Translations under genes and position numbers: made by a program | Shown: one piece after another, positions 6,833-16,220 of the stretch | Layout of the letters: each line of letters starts with the position of its first letter | How positions within the stretch are numbered: position 1 is the first letter of the stretch | The notes under the pieces: generated by a model | The model's input: the letters and a program-made list of their open reading frames with translations, nothing else | The model's database searches: none | Told to the model about the DNA's origin: nothing | Assembly (NCBI GenBank): GCA_003635185.1 | Contig: PYJA01000113.1 | Span: forward strand, 22,645 to 86,644 | Reading direction: 5' to 3' | Length of the DNA stretch: 64,000 bases | DNA from: Candidatus Poribacteria bacterium | GTDB taxonomy: Bacteria > Poribacteria > WGA-4E > WGA-3G

Positions 6833-8887
6833 ATGTCCAACACCAAACTGTACGCCATTAGGTTTCTCCTTTTCCACATTCTTTTTTTGTCTTTCGCTCA
6901 TTTTCTTACGGTTCAAGCCCAAGAAAACCAAAAACCGATAGAACTTGAGAAAATTGTTGTAACGCCTGGGCGATTTATGATTTATGATGGCGCGACCCCG
7001 CAGCTTTCACTTTCCAAAAAAGAGATAGAAAGGTTTCCATTAGTTGACAATGATATAATGCGTTCTGGGCATATTTTACCGGGCGTTACTGCAAATGATT
7101 ATAGCGCACGTTTCAGCGTTAGAGGTGGCGAAAAGGATGGTGTCTCAGTGAGATTGGACGGAATGGAACTCTACAATCCGTATCATCTGCAGGATTTTGG
7201 TGGGGCTGTTTCGTTGGTCGGGCTCGGTTTAATCCAACGGGCTGATCTGCTGATGGGGGGATTTCCCGCAGAATATGGACAAAAAATGTCGGGTGTGTTT
7301 GATATTACAACCAAGCCTCCGAATACAGAAAAGGTCTCAGCAAATTTCGGGATAGACCTTATCAACGCAACCACTATGGTGGAGGGACCTCTAACTGAAA
7401 AAGGCGGGTGGATGCTGTCAGCACGCCGCGGTTACGTTGACTTAATCCTTGCACTCATAGATCTTGACGAGGAATATAAACCACAATATGCCGATGTCTA
7501 TGGAAAACTGATGTATAAGGTAACGGAAGCAGATACACTCACGCTTAACGGGTTGTACGGTTGGGATAAAAATCTGATACGTGTAGACGATATAGATAAC
7601 AACTTGGATTCCCTATACGACAATTCAACCGTTTGGTTAAAATGGCGACATACGTTTGGCACTTCGTATTGGACAGATGTTTTTGTTTTTGGTGGCACAT
7701 CAAGTCAAGAAAGAACAACTGGAAAAAGCCAAAAGAGAACAACTGGAAAATCGAATTTTGACAATCGCGATTTTCGATTTTTAGGCACAAAAGCAGAACT
7801 CACAGTAAACGCATTTGAAAAACATACGTTTCGTACGGGGGTTGAGTGGCGTTGGTCTGCTGCCCAATACGATTACGACGTTCAAGAACGACAAGCAGGC
7901 ATAAACAGATATAAGCTGATTCGTGCAAATATTGACGACAGCGGGAGTGACATCAAATTATTCCTGCAAGATGAGTGGCAAATTCATCCGAAACTTGCAC
8001 TGAACGTAGGTGGGCGCTATGTCGTTCAGAACTATCGGAATTCAGATGTTCAAAACTATGAAATTGGGCCTCGTGTGGCGTTCGCGGTAAGTCCCAAGAA
8101 AAATTTAGTATTCCGAGGCGCATGGGGTGTCTATCATCAACCTGTCGATTTGATGTCAGTGCCTATTGAAGATAATATAAAGACCGTCGGACGCGCCGAA
8201 CAGGCAATGCATTATATCCTCGGCTGTGAATATACCCGTGGCAACAATTTTTTGATTCGCCTTGAAGGATACTACAAAAAATTTGATAATTTGGTAGGGA
8301 GACTGAGAGAATTTGGACGGCAAATGCAGATTTTTACACCCGCAGAATCCGCTGATGCAAAGGGATTTGATCTCTTCGCGACACAGGCTGTTTCATCACG
8401 TTTGACCTGGGGACTCGGTTACGCTTACGGCATCGCAAAAGAAACATCGGATAATAGGACAATCTTTCGGCAATATGACAGACGGCATTCCATTTTTCTA
8501 AGCAGTAGTCATCAAATTTCGTCAACATGGCACCTCTATCTCAGCTGGCGTTTTCATACGGGCGATCCGAGAACACCTTTGACTCATGAAAAGGTTCCCT
8601 TACCAGAGGGCAGTATTGCTTGTAATCGGCAGTTTGGCGAAACACATTCGGAGCGATTGCCAGCTTACCATAGTCTCGATTTTCGGATTACAAAGCGGAG
8701 CCCGTATAAACGCTGGGCACTTACATGGTATTTCCAAATCTTAAACCTGTATAATCATACCAATGTTGACCAATATGCGTTCAGTGAAGTGCGTGATGAA
8801 GTAACAGGTGCTATTACCGACTGCGTAATTGCGGAAGAACCGCAGTTACCTATTATTCCTACGTTAGGCATGACGATTACATTTTAA
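6833..8887 (+). CDS. TonB-dependent outer-membrane receptor
   Basis: This 684-aa protein has an N-terminal signal peptide (ending near VQAQ), then a TonB-box-like stretch (LEKIVVTPGR) and a plug domain (~45-170) with RFSVRGG, VRLDGMELYNPYH and GGFPAEYGQKMSGVFDITT. The remainder is alternating beta-strand barrel, ending in phenylalanine (TLGMTITF) as expected for Omp85-assembled proteins. Such receptors import siderophores, vitamin B12 or oligosaccharides using TonB energy; the substrate cannot be told from sequence. It has its own consensus promoter and a GAGG site ~8 bases before ATG. No TonB/ExbB/ExbD gene is in the window. Confidence 0.9.
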   Translation: MSNTKLYAIRFLLFHILFLSFAHFLTVQAQENQKPIELEKIVVTPGRFMIYDGATPQLSLSKKEIERFPLVDNDIMRSGHILPGVTANDYSARFSVRGGEKDGVSVRLDGMELYNPYHLQDFGGAVSLVGLGLIQRADLLMGGFPAEYGQKMSGVFDITTKPPNTEKVSANFGIDLINATTMVEGPLTEKGGWMLSARRGYVDLILALIDLDEEYKPQYADVYGKLMYKVTEADTLTLNGLYGWDKNLIRVDDIDNNLDSLYDNSTVWLKWRHTFGTSYWTDVFVFGGTSSQERTTGKSQKRTTGKSNFDNRDFRFLGTKAELTVNAFEKHTFRTGVEWRWSAAQYDYDVQERQAGINRYKLIRANIDDSGSDIKLFLQDEWQIHPKLALNVGGRYVVQNYRNSDVQNYEIGPRVAFAVSPKKNLVFRGAWGVYHQPVDLMSVPIEDNIKTVGRAEQAMHYILGCEYTRGNNFLIRLEGYYKKFDNLVGRLREFGRQMQIFTPAESADAKGFDLFATQAVSSRLTWGLGYAYGIAKETSDNRTIFRQYDRRHSIFLSSSHQISSTWHLYLSWRFHTGDPRTPLTHEKVPLPEGSIACNRQFGETHSERLPAYHSLDFRITKRSPYKRWALTWYFQILNLYNHTNVDQYAFSEVRDEVTGAITDCVIAEEPQLPIIPTLGMTITF

Positions 8888-9017
8888 TCGCGTGTTTTAC
8901 TTTACTAAAGTTTGGACATTATTGTTATATAGTAGATTTTAGAATTATGGCAGATTTTAGAATTACTTTGACACTCAGCACCAGCGAGATTAGGAACCCT
9001 CCACCTACCGCTTGTGT

Positions 9018-9046
9018 TGTAGCACAACCTGTTAGGTTATGCTACA
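9018..9046. repeat. Short hairpin repeat (TGTAGCACAACCT arms)
   Basis: TGTAGCACAACCT and AGGTTATGCTACA form a near-perfect stem. Related TGTAGC... stretches occur at 16078 and inside the elements at 31596 and 34685. This copy sits exactly where the IS1-type transposase reading frame ends, so it may mark the insertion that truncated it. Confidence 0.6.
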
Positions 9047-9551
9047 GAAATGTCCAAGTAATTATATGCTTTACTATAGTTGTCCATCCAATAGACCTTC
9101 ACATCCCACTTTCCCAAACGTTTCATAAGTTTCTTCAATGTCGCTTTATCCCGATCATCACACTCCCATGCAATGAGTTCTCCAGTATCACGACACAAAG
9201 CTTTCCATATCCAGAGTTGCTGCTTTTTTTCAGATAGTGCCACATCTCATCAAGTTCAAGCACGACGGTATCGGTTTCCTGGGGTTCAGGGGGTTTTGCA
9301 TGTTCAGTGCCGAAGCGACGTATCCACTCGAGGATAGTGGAAGGGGATGCTTGCAGCATTTTCGCGATGGCGTTCATGGAAAGTCCATGGCAATAGAGAA
9401 AAACTGCGAGTGCTTTCTCTGCAAGGGGGCTGCCTCTATATGTCCGGTTTTCTGTCCATTGATAGGCACAGTCTTTATACTTGTAACGCTGTTTTTTGTT
9501 GATGAACCCGTTTTTGACGAAGTGCAAGTGTTGACATCTTGGACAACTCAT
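9037..9551 (-). pseudogene. Truncated IS1-family transposase (InsA plus start of InsB)
   Basis: The first frame (9135..9551) encodes an InsA-like protein with an N-terminal zinc-finger (MSCPRCQHLHFVKNG, YKCKxC-type KYKDC) and a helix-turn-helix (MNAIAKMLQASPSTILEWI). It reaches LDEMWHYLKK, where a run of seven A residues (CTGAAAAAAAGCAG on the coding strand) allows a -1 shift into the second frame (QQLWIWKALCRDTGELIAWE...). This is the IS1 fusion point and the D of the DDE triad. The second frame stops after ~65 codons (YWMDNYSKAYNYLDISVA), so about half the catalytic domain is missing, replaced by a repeat. The element is probably dead. No terminal inverted repeats were found. Confidence 0.8.
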
Positions 9552-9587
9552 GTTAGAGTCTTCTGGTGTGTGTATATATTTATCTTT

Positions 9588-9616
9588 AGCATACTCTGTC
9601 TGGTGTTATACGTCAA
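9588..9616 (-). promoter_or_regulatory. Probable promoter of the IS1-type transposase
   Basis: On the minus strand, TTGACG (9611-9616), 17 bases, TATGCT (9588-9593), about 37 bases before ATG 9551. Confidence 0.5.
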
Positions 9617-9646
9617 AAAAACATTGAAAAAAACATTGTAATTTTC

Positions 9647-9676
9647 TTGACACTTTTTCAAATTAGTTGTTATACT
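9647..9676 (+). promoter_or_regulatory. Sigma70-type promoter upstream of the HigA relic
   Basis: TTGACA (9647-9652), 18-base spacer, TATACT (9671-9676), 19 bases before ATG 9695. The promoter has survived although the gene behind it is broken. Confidence 0.7.
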
Positions 9677-9694
9677 TTCAGTTATTGAACAGAA

Positions 9695-9922
9695 ATGAGG
9701 CAAGAGCGATATGAGGGACCTCTATCTCATTATTACTGAAAACCCTCTCAAGGACTCACCGAACATGATCTTGAACCCTATATCGGTTCACGTTCCTGCG
9801 TATCAGAAATCTTGAGTCGACAACGTACTTTGTCTTTGGACATGATTCGAAGATTACACAAAGGTCTTGGAATTTCGGCAGATATTTTGATTCAACCTTA
9901 TCCATTGCAAGCTGTGTCCTGA
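9695..9922 (+). pseudogene. HigA-type antitoxin relic (XRE helix-turn-helix)
   Basis: Not in the ORF track as a gene. From ATG 9695 the frame reads 14 codons, meets TGA at 9737, then continues open as GLTEHDLEPYIGSRSCVSEI...RTLSLDMIRRLHKGLGISADIL to a stop at 9920-9922. That second stretch matches the C-terminal helix-turn-helix of HigA antitoxins (DLxPYIGSRSxVSEVL, MIRxLHKGLGI). The N-terminal half is largely deleted. No HigB toxin is visible nearby. The call rests on motif recognition. Confidence 0.7.
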
Positions 9923-9985
9923 ATTCCAAGCTACATTTTCAATTATAATGATTTGTCATCACACCCCACAATATGGAGGTAAAAT

Positions 9986-12900
9986 ATGAAATTAGTAAGA
10001 TTTAGTCTTTTATGGACGGTCTTAGCATTTACTGCCCTATCAGTAAATGCAGGAGAAGGTTGGAAAGCACTTGATGTCGGCAATCTGTCGTCTGCTATTT
10101 TTAACACTGCAGTTGTCGGTTATCCCGAAAACCCCACCCAATATCCCTCGGGATGGTGGCCCGCAGGAACAAACGATTCCTACATATATGAAGGAGACAT
10201 CTGGATCGGTGCAAAAAAGAATGGGGAGGTTGGTGTCGCTGAAGCAGATGGCAGACAAAGCGAGATTTGGCCTATTGATTATTTAGATCCTGCTCTATAT
10301 CCTGAAGGTAAACGAGATCAGGTTACTTCAAATAAGCCCGGTGTAACGACAAAGGGAACGCCAACCGGTCAATCTATTCGGTTCAAATGTGCTGACACTA
10401 ATCTTAACGCAAATAAAGGGTTGGTTCTCGGTTTAGAAATTGAAGTCAACGGATTCCAATGGAGTTACGCACCGCTTTACGACTTCTTTATCCTTGAGTA
10501 TAACGTCAAAAACGTTGGAGAAGACATACTTGAAGACGTGTTTATGGCATTTCGGTACGACGTGGATGTTTCCAGTAACGAAACAGGGACAGCAAGTTAC
10601 TCTGCGGATGACTTTGTTGCACTGGATCAGACACCGGACGGTCTTAATCCCGACGGGCACCCGAACCGGTACCTCTCTTATGGGTACTCTAATGCGTCTG
10701 CGCCAGGGTACATCGGTTTACGCGTATTGGATGCATACATCGGTGATGATTCGAAGGATACTGCAGCCAAAATTCCTTTTACGGCGCACAAACGGATTAC
10801 CATAGACACGGATCCAACGACTGATGCGGAGATGTACGCGCTCATCAGCACCCCCGGTGTTGAACCACTTCCTGCAAACTACGACGATCAACGTTTTATT
10901 CAGTCCTACGGTCCGGTTGAAACGCTTGCTCCCGGAGAAACATTCAACGTCATTATTGCAGTGGCTATCGGTGAAGGGCTTGCAGGTTTGCAAGTGTCTT
11001 CGGATTGGGCACAAAAGTTATATGATGACGAATATGTCGCGCCAGCACCACCACCTTCACCCATGGTAACGGCTTATCCCGGTGACGGACAAGTCTCGTT
11101 AATCTGGGAAAGTGCTGGGAGATGGGTTGATAACGGAGTCAACAAAAGTATTGAAGAATATGTTGATGTAACCGACCCAGAGAAAATCTTTGAAGGCTAC
11201 AGAGTTTATAGACGGGATACTGCTTACGATGAAAACACCGGTGATCCTGTCCAAGACTGGGAATTATTGATGGAATTCGACAAACCGAGTGCCACCGGTA
11301 ATTTTTTCACGGTCTCACATGTTGGCAAGCAGTCAGACGCTATAATTGAAAGCATGGGTGATGAACCCTTCTTCGCTGCCTTCTTCAAAAGTGCGACCTA
11401 CGCTATCAAATTCAATTCCAGCACAAGTTTTGAGGTGATAAATACAACGTTGTGGGAAGTTATGGAATATAATGCCGAATTTCCAGCGAACGGTGGTGGG
11501 TATGTTGTCGTGAAGGATCCTGCTACAGGAGAACCGTATCCGGATGGAACGTACCGTTCTGGTGAACAGATATACTTCGGTGGACTCTACGTGAAAATAA
11601 CCGATGGTCCCTCAGGCCCGCCGGTAGCCGGTGATATTTTCCGTGTTGTTTCCACACCATCACAGGCACTCGGTGAAGACGTAGGTATTAAAAATTTCTT
11701 TTCTGACACAGGATTAACAAACGGCATTCAGTATACTTATGCGGTTACCTCTTACGACACAGGTAATCCCAAAAAAGGATTGCCTGCAATGGAAAGCAGT
11801 CAGATTGAGACAATGGTTCATGTTGTTCCACGTGCACATCCCGCCGGATATAAAGAACCTTCTGCAGAGGTAGACCCAGCCGGAAAAGTAGCCGTTACGG
11901 TTGAGCCAATGGTGTTAGCACCGGACAAAGTTACAGGGCATCAATATAAGATTGTTTGGTACGGTGCGAAACAGATAGGTAACGCGGCATATATTACTGG
12001 TCCCGGACATCAACCTCCGGCTTATGAAATCGTTGATACCACAACCAATCAAACAGTCGTTGAAAAGCAGACGTTTGACTGGTACGATGCCGGTCATTTT
12101 GAAGCGTTTGAGGCACTTTCTCCGATGTTTGATGGTATTATCTTGAAACTAACAGGGGTTAATGTTACTTACGGAAGCCCAGACGAAAACCCAATTGAGG
12201 ACGTTAAACTGACAGCGGGGACAGTCACAGACTGGTCGGTGAACATTGAATCTCCAGGGGCTGGCGAAAATACATGGCCAAACATTTATTGGTCTACCTA
12301 TTACCGTCCACATACCTACTCTATCACGTTTACTGACGATACACACGTTAAAGTTGTAGACGAAGATACGGGTGAAGAAATAAAATTCAACGACCAACGT
12401 GCTGATGGATATGCAATTTGGAGCGGCGCGGCTTGGGTTGATGAATATAACCCCGAAGGGACACCAGGTTTTTTCCGAATATTTATCCGCGGTGCTTACG
12501 TCTACATCAAAGACCCTAACGGCGAAATATCCGCGGGCGATGTATTCACCGTCGAAATGGGGGGCGTTGCTGCGCCACAGGATGGAGACGAGCTGCTGCT
12601 AACAACACAAGGTGAGTCGCTTGCTGCTGAAGACATCAAAGCTGATCTTGGAAAAATCCGTGTCGTGCCAAACCCATACTTTGTCACAAATAGAGCGGTA
12701 ACTTCTGAGGGAACGGATAAGGTCTTTTTCACACATCTGCCACCGCGATGCACAATACGTATCTATACATTAGTGGGTGAATTGGTGCGTGAAATTAAAC
12801 ACGAAGGTAACACTCCCTTCAACCCAGATGAACGGTTAGCACAAGGCGACAAAGGCGGCACAGCGGAGTTTGATCTGCTCAACCGCTACAATCAGGCACT

Positions 12901-12994
12901 GGCAAGTGGCGTTTATATCTTTCATGTTGAAGCACAAGATGAAAATAATGAAGTCATCGGAAATAAGATCGGAAGGTTTGCAATCATTCGATAA
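9986..12994 (+). CDS. Large secreted protein with fibronectin-III-like middle and C-terminal sorting-like domain
   Basis: This 1002-aa protein has a signal peptide (to ~SVNAGEG) and a good Shine-Dalgarno (GGAGG, 7 bases before ATG). The N-terminal ~350 residues form a beta-rich domain (FILEYNVKNVGEDILEDVFMAFRYDVD) often seen in poribacterial/FCB surface proteins. A fibronectin-type-III-like segment lies around 360-420 and 570-610 (YAVTSYDTGNPKKGLPA). The end (~885-1002) is a FlgD-like tail: VVPNPYF, IRIYTLVGELVREI, ASGVYIFHVEA. It stands 24 bases before a PorV/PorQ-like gene, so the pair is likely co-transcribed, fitting a cell-surface protein and its outer-membrane export or assembly partner. 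Function beyond surface location is unknown. Confidence 0.75.
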   Translation: MKLVRFSLLWTVLAFTALSVNAGEGWKALDVGNLSSAIFNTAVVGYPENPTQYPSGWWPAGTNDSYIYEGDIWIGAKKNGEVGVAEADGRQSEIWPIDYLDPALYPEGKRDQVTSNKPGVTTKGTPTGQSIRFKCADTNLNANKGLVLGLEIEVNGFQWSYAPLYDFFILEYNVKNVGEDILEDVFMAFRYDVDVSSNETGTASYSADDFVALDQTPDGLNPDGHPNRYLSYGYSNASAPGYIGLRVLDAYIGDDSKDTAAKIPFTAHKRITIDTDPTTDAEMYALISTPGVEPLPANYDDQRFIQSYGPVETLAPGETFNVIIAVAIGEGLAGLQVSSDWAQKLYDDEYVAPAPPPSPMVTAYPGDGQVSLIWESAGRWVDNGVNKSIEEYVDVTDPEKIFEGYRVYRRDTAYDENTGDPVQDWELLMEFDKPSATGNFFTVSHVGKQSDAIIESMGDEPFFAAFFKSATYAIKFNSSTSFEVINTTLWEVMEYNAEFPANGGGYVVVKDPATGEPYPDGTYRSGEQIYFGGLYVKITDGPSGPPVAGDIFRVVSTPSQALGEDVGIKNFFSDTGLTNGIQYTYAVTSYDTGNPKKGLPAMESSQIETMVHVVPRAHPAGYKEPSAEVDPAGKVAVTVEPMVLAPDKVTGHQYKIVWYGAKQIGNAAYITGPGHQPPAYEIVDTTTNQTVVEKQTFDWYDAGHFEAFEALSPMFDGIILKLTGVNVTYGSPDENPIEDVKLTAGTVTDWSVNIESPGAGENTWPNIYWSTYYRPHTYSITFTDDTHVKVVDEDTGEEIKFNDQRADGYAIWSGAAWVDEYNPEGTPGFFRIFIRGAYVYIKDPNGEISAGDVFTVEMGGVAAPQDGDELLLTTQGESLAAEDIKADLGKIRVVPNPYFVTNRAVTSEGTDKVFFTHLPPRCTIRIYTLVGELVREIKHEGNTPFNPDERLAQGDKGGTAEFDLLNRYNQALASGVYIFHVEAQDENNEVIGNKIGRFAIIR

Positions 12995-13018
12995 GCGAAC
13001 ACGTTTAAGGAGAAACAC

Positions 13019-14164
13019 ATGCATAATACTAATTTTTCTCAGGATAGACAAAACTATAGGACAGCAAAGATAAGAAAGCCGGACCCACAGCGATGCCGCA
13101 TTTCTCTCTTCTCAATTTTGGTTTTAGTGACTGTTTTGCTTTTGTCAACAATTCCCAGTTATGCGACCACTAACGTCGGGACTGCGGGAGCACAATTTCT
13201 CAAAATTGGACCAGGTGCGCGAGTGGACAGTTTAGGCGGTGCCTTCGGCGCAATCGCTAACGATGTCACCACCATCTATTGGAATCCAGCAGGGTTAAGC
13301 CAACTTGAAAAAACCAGTTTTTCAGATACGCATACGATATGGCTGGCAGATGTTCGCTACAACTATCTCGCGTTTGCTACGCCGATAGAAAAGGTAGGTA
13401 CTTTGGGGGCAAGCGTTACCTTTCTCAACGTTCCCGACACAGAAATCACAACCCTTGCCAAACCTGACGGCACAGGACTTTGGTATTCAGCATGGGATAC
13501 TGCGGTGTCGTTAGCGTATTCAAGGGAACTCTATCAGAAAGAATCTGGTGCGAATCTTTCATTTGGGATCAATGCTAAATATATTCATCAGCAAATTCAT
13601 CGGGAAAGTGCAAGGGGGGTTGCTATTGACATCGGTACTTTATATCACACAGGTTGGCGGAGTTTACGGATCGGGATGTCTTTCTCAAACTTTGGACCTG
13701 AGATGAGTTTTAGTGGGACTGACCTTGAAACCGGTGTTGAAGAAGCAGGCGATAAACGAACAGCGGATTATCACCCTTTCCCCGATACGACAAATCCGAC
13801 ACGAAAAGCGGAGTTGGAAACCATAGAATATCCGTTACCTTCCAATTTCCGTCTCGGTGTGGCTTATGACTTAGTTGATAATGATAGCAACCTTCTCACA
13901 ATCGCGCTTGATGGCAACCATCCGAATGATAACAGCGAACGCTTAAACCTCGGCGTAGAGTACTGGTACAGAAAGATGGCGGCGATTCGTGCGGGTTACA
14001 AATTTCGCTTAGGTCCAGATCGTAGTGATGATGAAGAGGGACTTACGCTCGGTTTAGGCATCCACCTAAAATTCCGCCAAACCACGCTTTCTCTCGATTA
14101 CGCTTATGCGGACTTTGACTACCTACAAAATGCTCATCGTGTCAGTTTAGGACTAAAGTTTTAA
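13019..14164 (+). CDS. PorV/PorQ-family outer-membrane beta-barrel protein
   Basis: This 381-aa protein (AAGGAG 6 bases before ATG) has a long N-terminal extension with a hydrophobic signal segment (SILVLVTVLLLSTIPSYA). The family hallmark follows: GTAGAQFLKIGPGARVDSLG, AFGAIANDVTTIYWNPAGL. The rest is amphipathic strands ending LGLKF. PorV/PorQ proteins are FadL-related barrels; in Bacteroidetes they act in the type IX secretion system as carriers of C-terminal-domain cargo. The gene immediately before it ends in such a tail. No other T9SS component (PorK/L/M/N, SprA) is in the window, so T9SS function is an inference. Confidence 0.85.
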   Translation: MHNTNFSQDRQNYRTAKIRKPDPQRCRISLFSILVLVTVLLLSTIPSYATTNVGTAGAQFLKIGPGARVDSLGGAFGAIANDVTTIYWNPAGLSQLEKTSFSDTHTIWLADVRYNYLAFATPIEKVGTLGASVTFLNVPDTEITTLAKPDGTGLWYSAWDTAVSLAYSRELYQKESGANLSFGINAKYIHQQIHRESARGVAIDIGTLYHTGWRSLRIGMSFSNFGPEMSFSGTDLETGVEEAGDKRTADYHPFPDTTNPTRKAELETIEYPLPSNFRLGVAYDLVDNDSNLLTIALDGNHPNDNSERLNLGVEYWYRKMAAIRAGYKFRLGPDRSDDEEGLTLGLGIHLKFRQTTLSLDYAYADFDYLQNAHRVSLGLKF

Positions 14165-14186
14165 GTGTGTGTTAGCGAAAATGAAA

Positions 14187-14216
14187 TTACCATATATCGC
14201 CAAAATATGGTATAAT
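14187..14216 (+). promoter_or_regulatory. Probable promoter before the small-protein/sulfatase module
   Basis: TTACCA (14187-14192), 18-base spacer, TATAAT (14211-14216). The first ATG downstream is at 14277 with AAGGAGAG before it. Confidence 0.55.
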
Positions 14217-14276
14217 TTGCAACAATTCAGCAGTTAGGTGAAGCATACTATCACCTAATTGAAAAGGAGAGAATCA

Positions 14277-14549
14277 ATGACAAAAGAACGTTTGACGATT
14301 GAGGAAATGGAGCAGCAATATCCTGACGAATGGCTCTTTATCGTGGACTGTGAAATCAGCGAGAATACTGAACTGCTGTCGGGACATGTTCTTGTCCATA
14401 GCCCATCCCGTGCTGATGTTTATGACATCTCATCACGTTACAAAGGTAGTGCAGCGATACATTATACAGGTGAGATGCTTGACCCTTTGAGATACCAACT
14501 GGAGATTACAGATTTTAAGATGGCAATGTGGAGAGTACTTTCTGGATAG
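14277..14549 (+). CDS. Small acidic protein of unknown family (paralogue of 16490..16717)
   Basis: Start chosen at ATG 14277 because AAGGAGAG lies just upstream; the supplied start (TTG 14259) overlaps that site. The 90-aa product is soluble, with no signal peptide or membrane segment. It shares a core with the gene at 16490: LTIEEMEQQYPDEWLFIVDC, ENTELLSG, a SR-D-Y motif and AAIHYTGE. I do not recognise the family. In the second copy the partner is a retropepsin-like protease; here the next gene, 30 bases on, is a sulfatase, and the C-terminus is different and longer (DFKMAMWRVLSG). This copy may be orphaned from its protease. Confidence 0.65.
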   Translation: MTKERLTIEEMEQQYPDEWLFIVDCEISENTELLSGHVLVHSPSRADVYDISSRYKGSAAIHYTGEMLDPLRYQLEITDFKMAMWRVLSG

Positions 14550-14579
14550 TTGTCTTTTTTAACGCTAAAGGACATCAAA

Positions 14580-15980
14580 ATGCCAAACAAACCGAACATC
14601 GTTTATCTCCTTGCCGATCAAATTCGTGCTTGTTCACTGCCAATATATGGTGAAGAACAGATTGAAACACCACACATTGATAGACTCGCGCAAGAAGGGG
14701 CTGTTTTTTCAAACGCAATTGCCACCGCGCCTGTCTGCACACCTTATCGTTCCATGCTACTCACCGGACGACACCCCCAGACAACCGGACATCTCATCAA
14801 TTTCGTCAAAACTCGACACGATGAAATCGGACTCGGTGATGTTTTTAGCCAAAACGGCTATAGGACAGCGTGGGTCGGTAAATGGCATCTTCACACAGGG
14901 TCGTTCCCAGAAATCGGTGGGCGCGATTACGTCCCTGAAGGACGCGATCGCCTCGGATTTCAACATTGGCGCGGTTATAATTTTCATACTGACTATTTTA
15001 ACGGCACTGTAAACCTTGACGATTGGCGAAACGAAAGATGGAAAGGATATGAAACTGATGCACTCAACCGATACGCCTTTCAGTTTATGGATGACGTAGA
15101 CGATGGCACACCGTTTTGTCTGTTTATCTCTCCGCATCAAGCGCACTCTACACCTTACGACTTTGCACCGCAGAAGTACTATGATCGACTTCCTACTGAA
15201 CTCCAACTACCAGAAAACGTTCCGGATTCGGTGAAAGAACAATCGCTAAAAATATACCGACACTACCTCGCCATGACGTTAGCCGTGGACGATATGCTTG
15301 GCGAACTGATGGCATATTTGGCAAGAACAAGACGTGTTGAGAACACACTGCTCATTTTCGGATCGGATCACGGTACACAGGGCGGCGCACAAGGCATCAA
15401 TTTCTGGGCAAAGCGGAAACCTTACGAAGAATCCATTAAAGTGCCTCTTATCATGCGGCTACCCGGTGTTTTTGATGGCAACCGCACCTGCAGCACGCTC
15501 ACATCTCCTGTAGACCTATTCCCATCGCTCTGTGGTTTATGTGAGATTCAACCTCCCCGAACAGTGGAAGGCTATGATTTGTCCGCATCTTGGCGCGGTG
15601 AAACGGATACCTTTGAACAAGATGCTGTTTTGACAATGAACTTCGGTGCAACCTACGATTACCTCGTTAATGGTGATGAATGGCGCGGTGTCCGCACAAA
15701 AACGCATAGCTACGCACGTTGGCTTGATGGCAAACGGATGCTATATGACATTGAGGCAGACCCGCTGCAGATGCACAACCTGATTGACAAACCCGAAGCA
15801 AAGTCGTTAGCAGATGAAATGGAACATACCCTCACACACTTGATGGACGCCCGAAATGACAAACTCCAACCTGCCACAAGCTATACAGATTGGTATGACG
15901 CACAACGCCGCATCGTCCGTAACGCTCACGGCCCCCTCGGCAATCCCGAAGACGAACCGGATTGGTCATTACTGAAATGA
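14580..15980 (+). CDS. Sulfatase (alkaline-phosphatase superfamily)
   Basis: The true start is ATG 14580 (AAGGAC upstream; the ORF-track start is TTG 14550). The 466-aa enzyme opens with NIVYLLADQIRA, then the formylglycine signature CTPYRSMLLTGR, with Cys to be converted by FGE or an anaerobic maturase. GKWHLH and SDHGTQGG follow as metal and sulfate ligands. No signal peptide is visible, so it is probably cytoplasmic. Type I sulfatases hydrolyse sulfate esters on sugars or small molecules; abundance of such genes in Poribacteria is usually linked to sulfated host or algal polysaccharides. A broken second copy of its 5' part lies at 17119-17330. No maturase gene is in the window. Confidence 0.92.
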   Translation: MPNKPNIVYLLADQIRACSLPIYGEEQIETPHIDRLAQEGAVFSNAIATAPVCTPYRSMLLTGRHPQTTGHLINFVKTRHDEIGLGDVFSQNGYRTAWVGKWHLHTGSFPEIGGRDYVPEGRDRLGFQHWRGYNFHTDYFNGTVNLDDWRNERWKGYETDALNRYAFQFMDDVDDGTPFCLFISPHQAHSTPYDFAPQKYYDRLPTELQLPENVPDSVKEQSLKIYRHYLAMTLAVDDMLGELMAYLARTRRVENTLLIFGSDHGTQGGAQGINFWAKRKPYEESIKVPLIMRLPGVFDGNRTCSTLTSPVDLFPSLCGLCEIQPPRTVEGYDLSASWRGETDTFEQDAVLTMNFGATYDYLVNGDEWRGVRTKTHSYARWLDGKRMLYDIEADPLQMHNLIDKPEAKSLADEMEHTLTHLMDARNDKLQPATSYTDWYDAQRRIVRNAHGPLGNPEDEPDWSLLK

Positions 15981-16026
15981 TTTGACAACATACAATGATA
16001 AAGGTATAATTTATGAAATGTAGCAT

Positions 16027-16077
16027 ATTATAGTGACATTTAGAATTATAGTGACATTTAGAATTAAAGGGACATTT
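16027..16077. repeat. 18-bp tandem repeat, about three units
   Basis: ATTATAGTGACATTTAGA twice in perfect tandem (16027, 16045), then a degenerate third unit. It leads into a TGTAGCACAACCTG repeat half. Confidence 0.7.
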
Positions 16078-16092
16078 TGTAGCACAACCTGT

Positions 16093-16219
16093 ATGAAGTT
16101 TAAATAAATATTTCGGTAAGGGGACGAGGTTAGGAAACCTCGTCAGCAGCAGGTGTACATCTCTGCTGGCGAGGTTTCCTAACCTCGCCGAATTACCCAA
16201 TTTATTTTTTAATCTTCAT
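16093..16219. repeat. MITE-like element, family B (ATGAAGATTAA... ends)
   Basis: Ends ATGAAGTTTAAATAAATATT and (reverse) AATTTATTTTTTAATCTTCAT are inverted relatives. The inside carries two copies of the dispersed core GCGAGGTTAGGAAACCTCGC in opposite orientation. Other copies lie at about 27063-27174 and 35078-35228. Confidence 0.7.
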
Positions 16220-16220
16220 T

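Noticed and set aside
9237-9641. 134-aa plus-strand ORF
   Set aside because: Antisense of the IS1-type transposase, which has clear family motifs on the minus strand.
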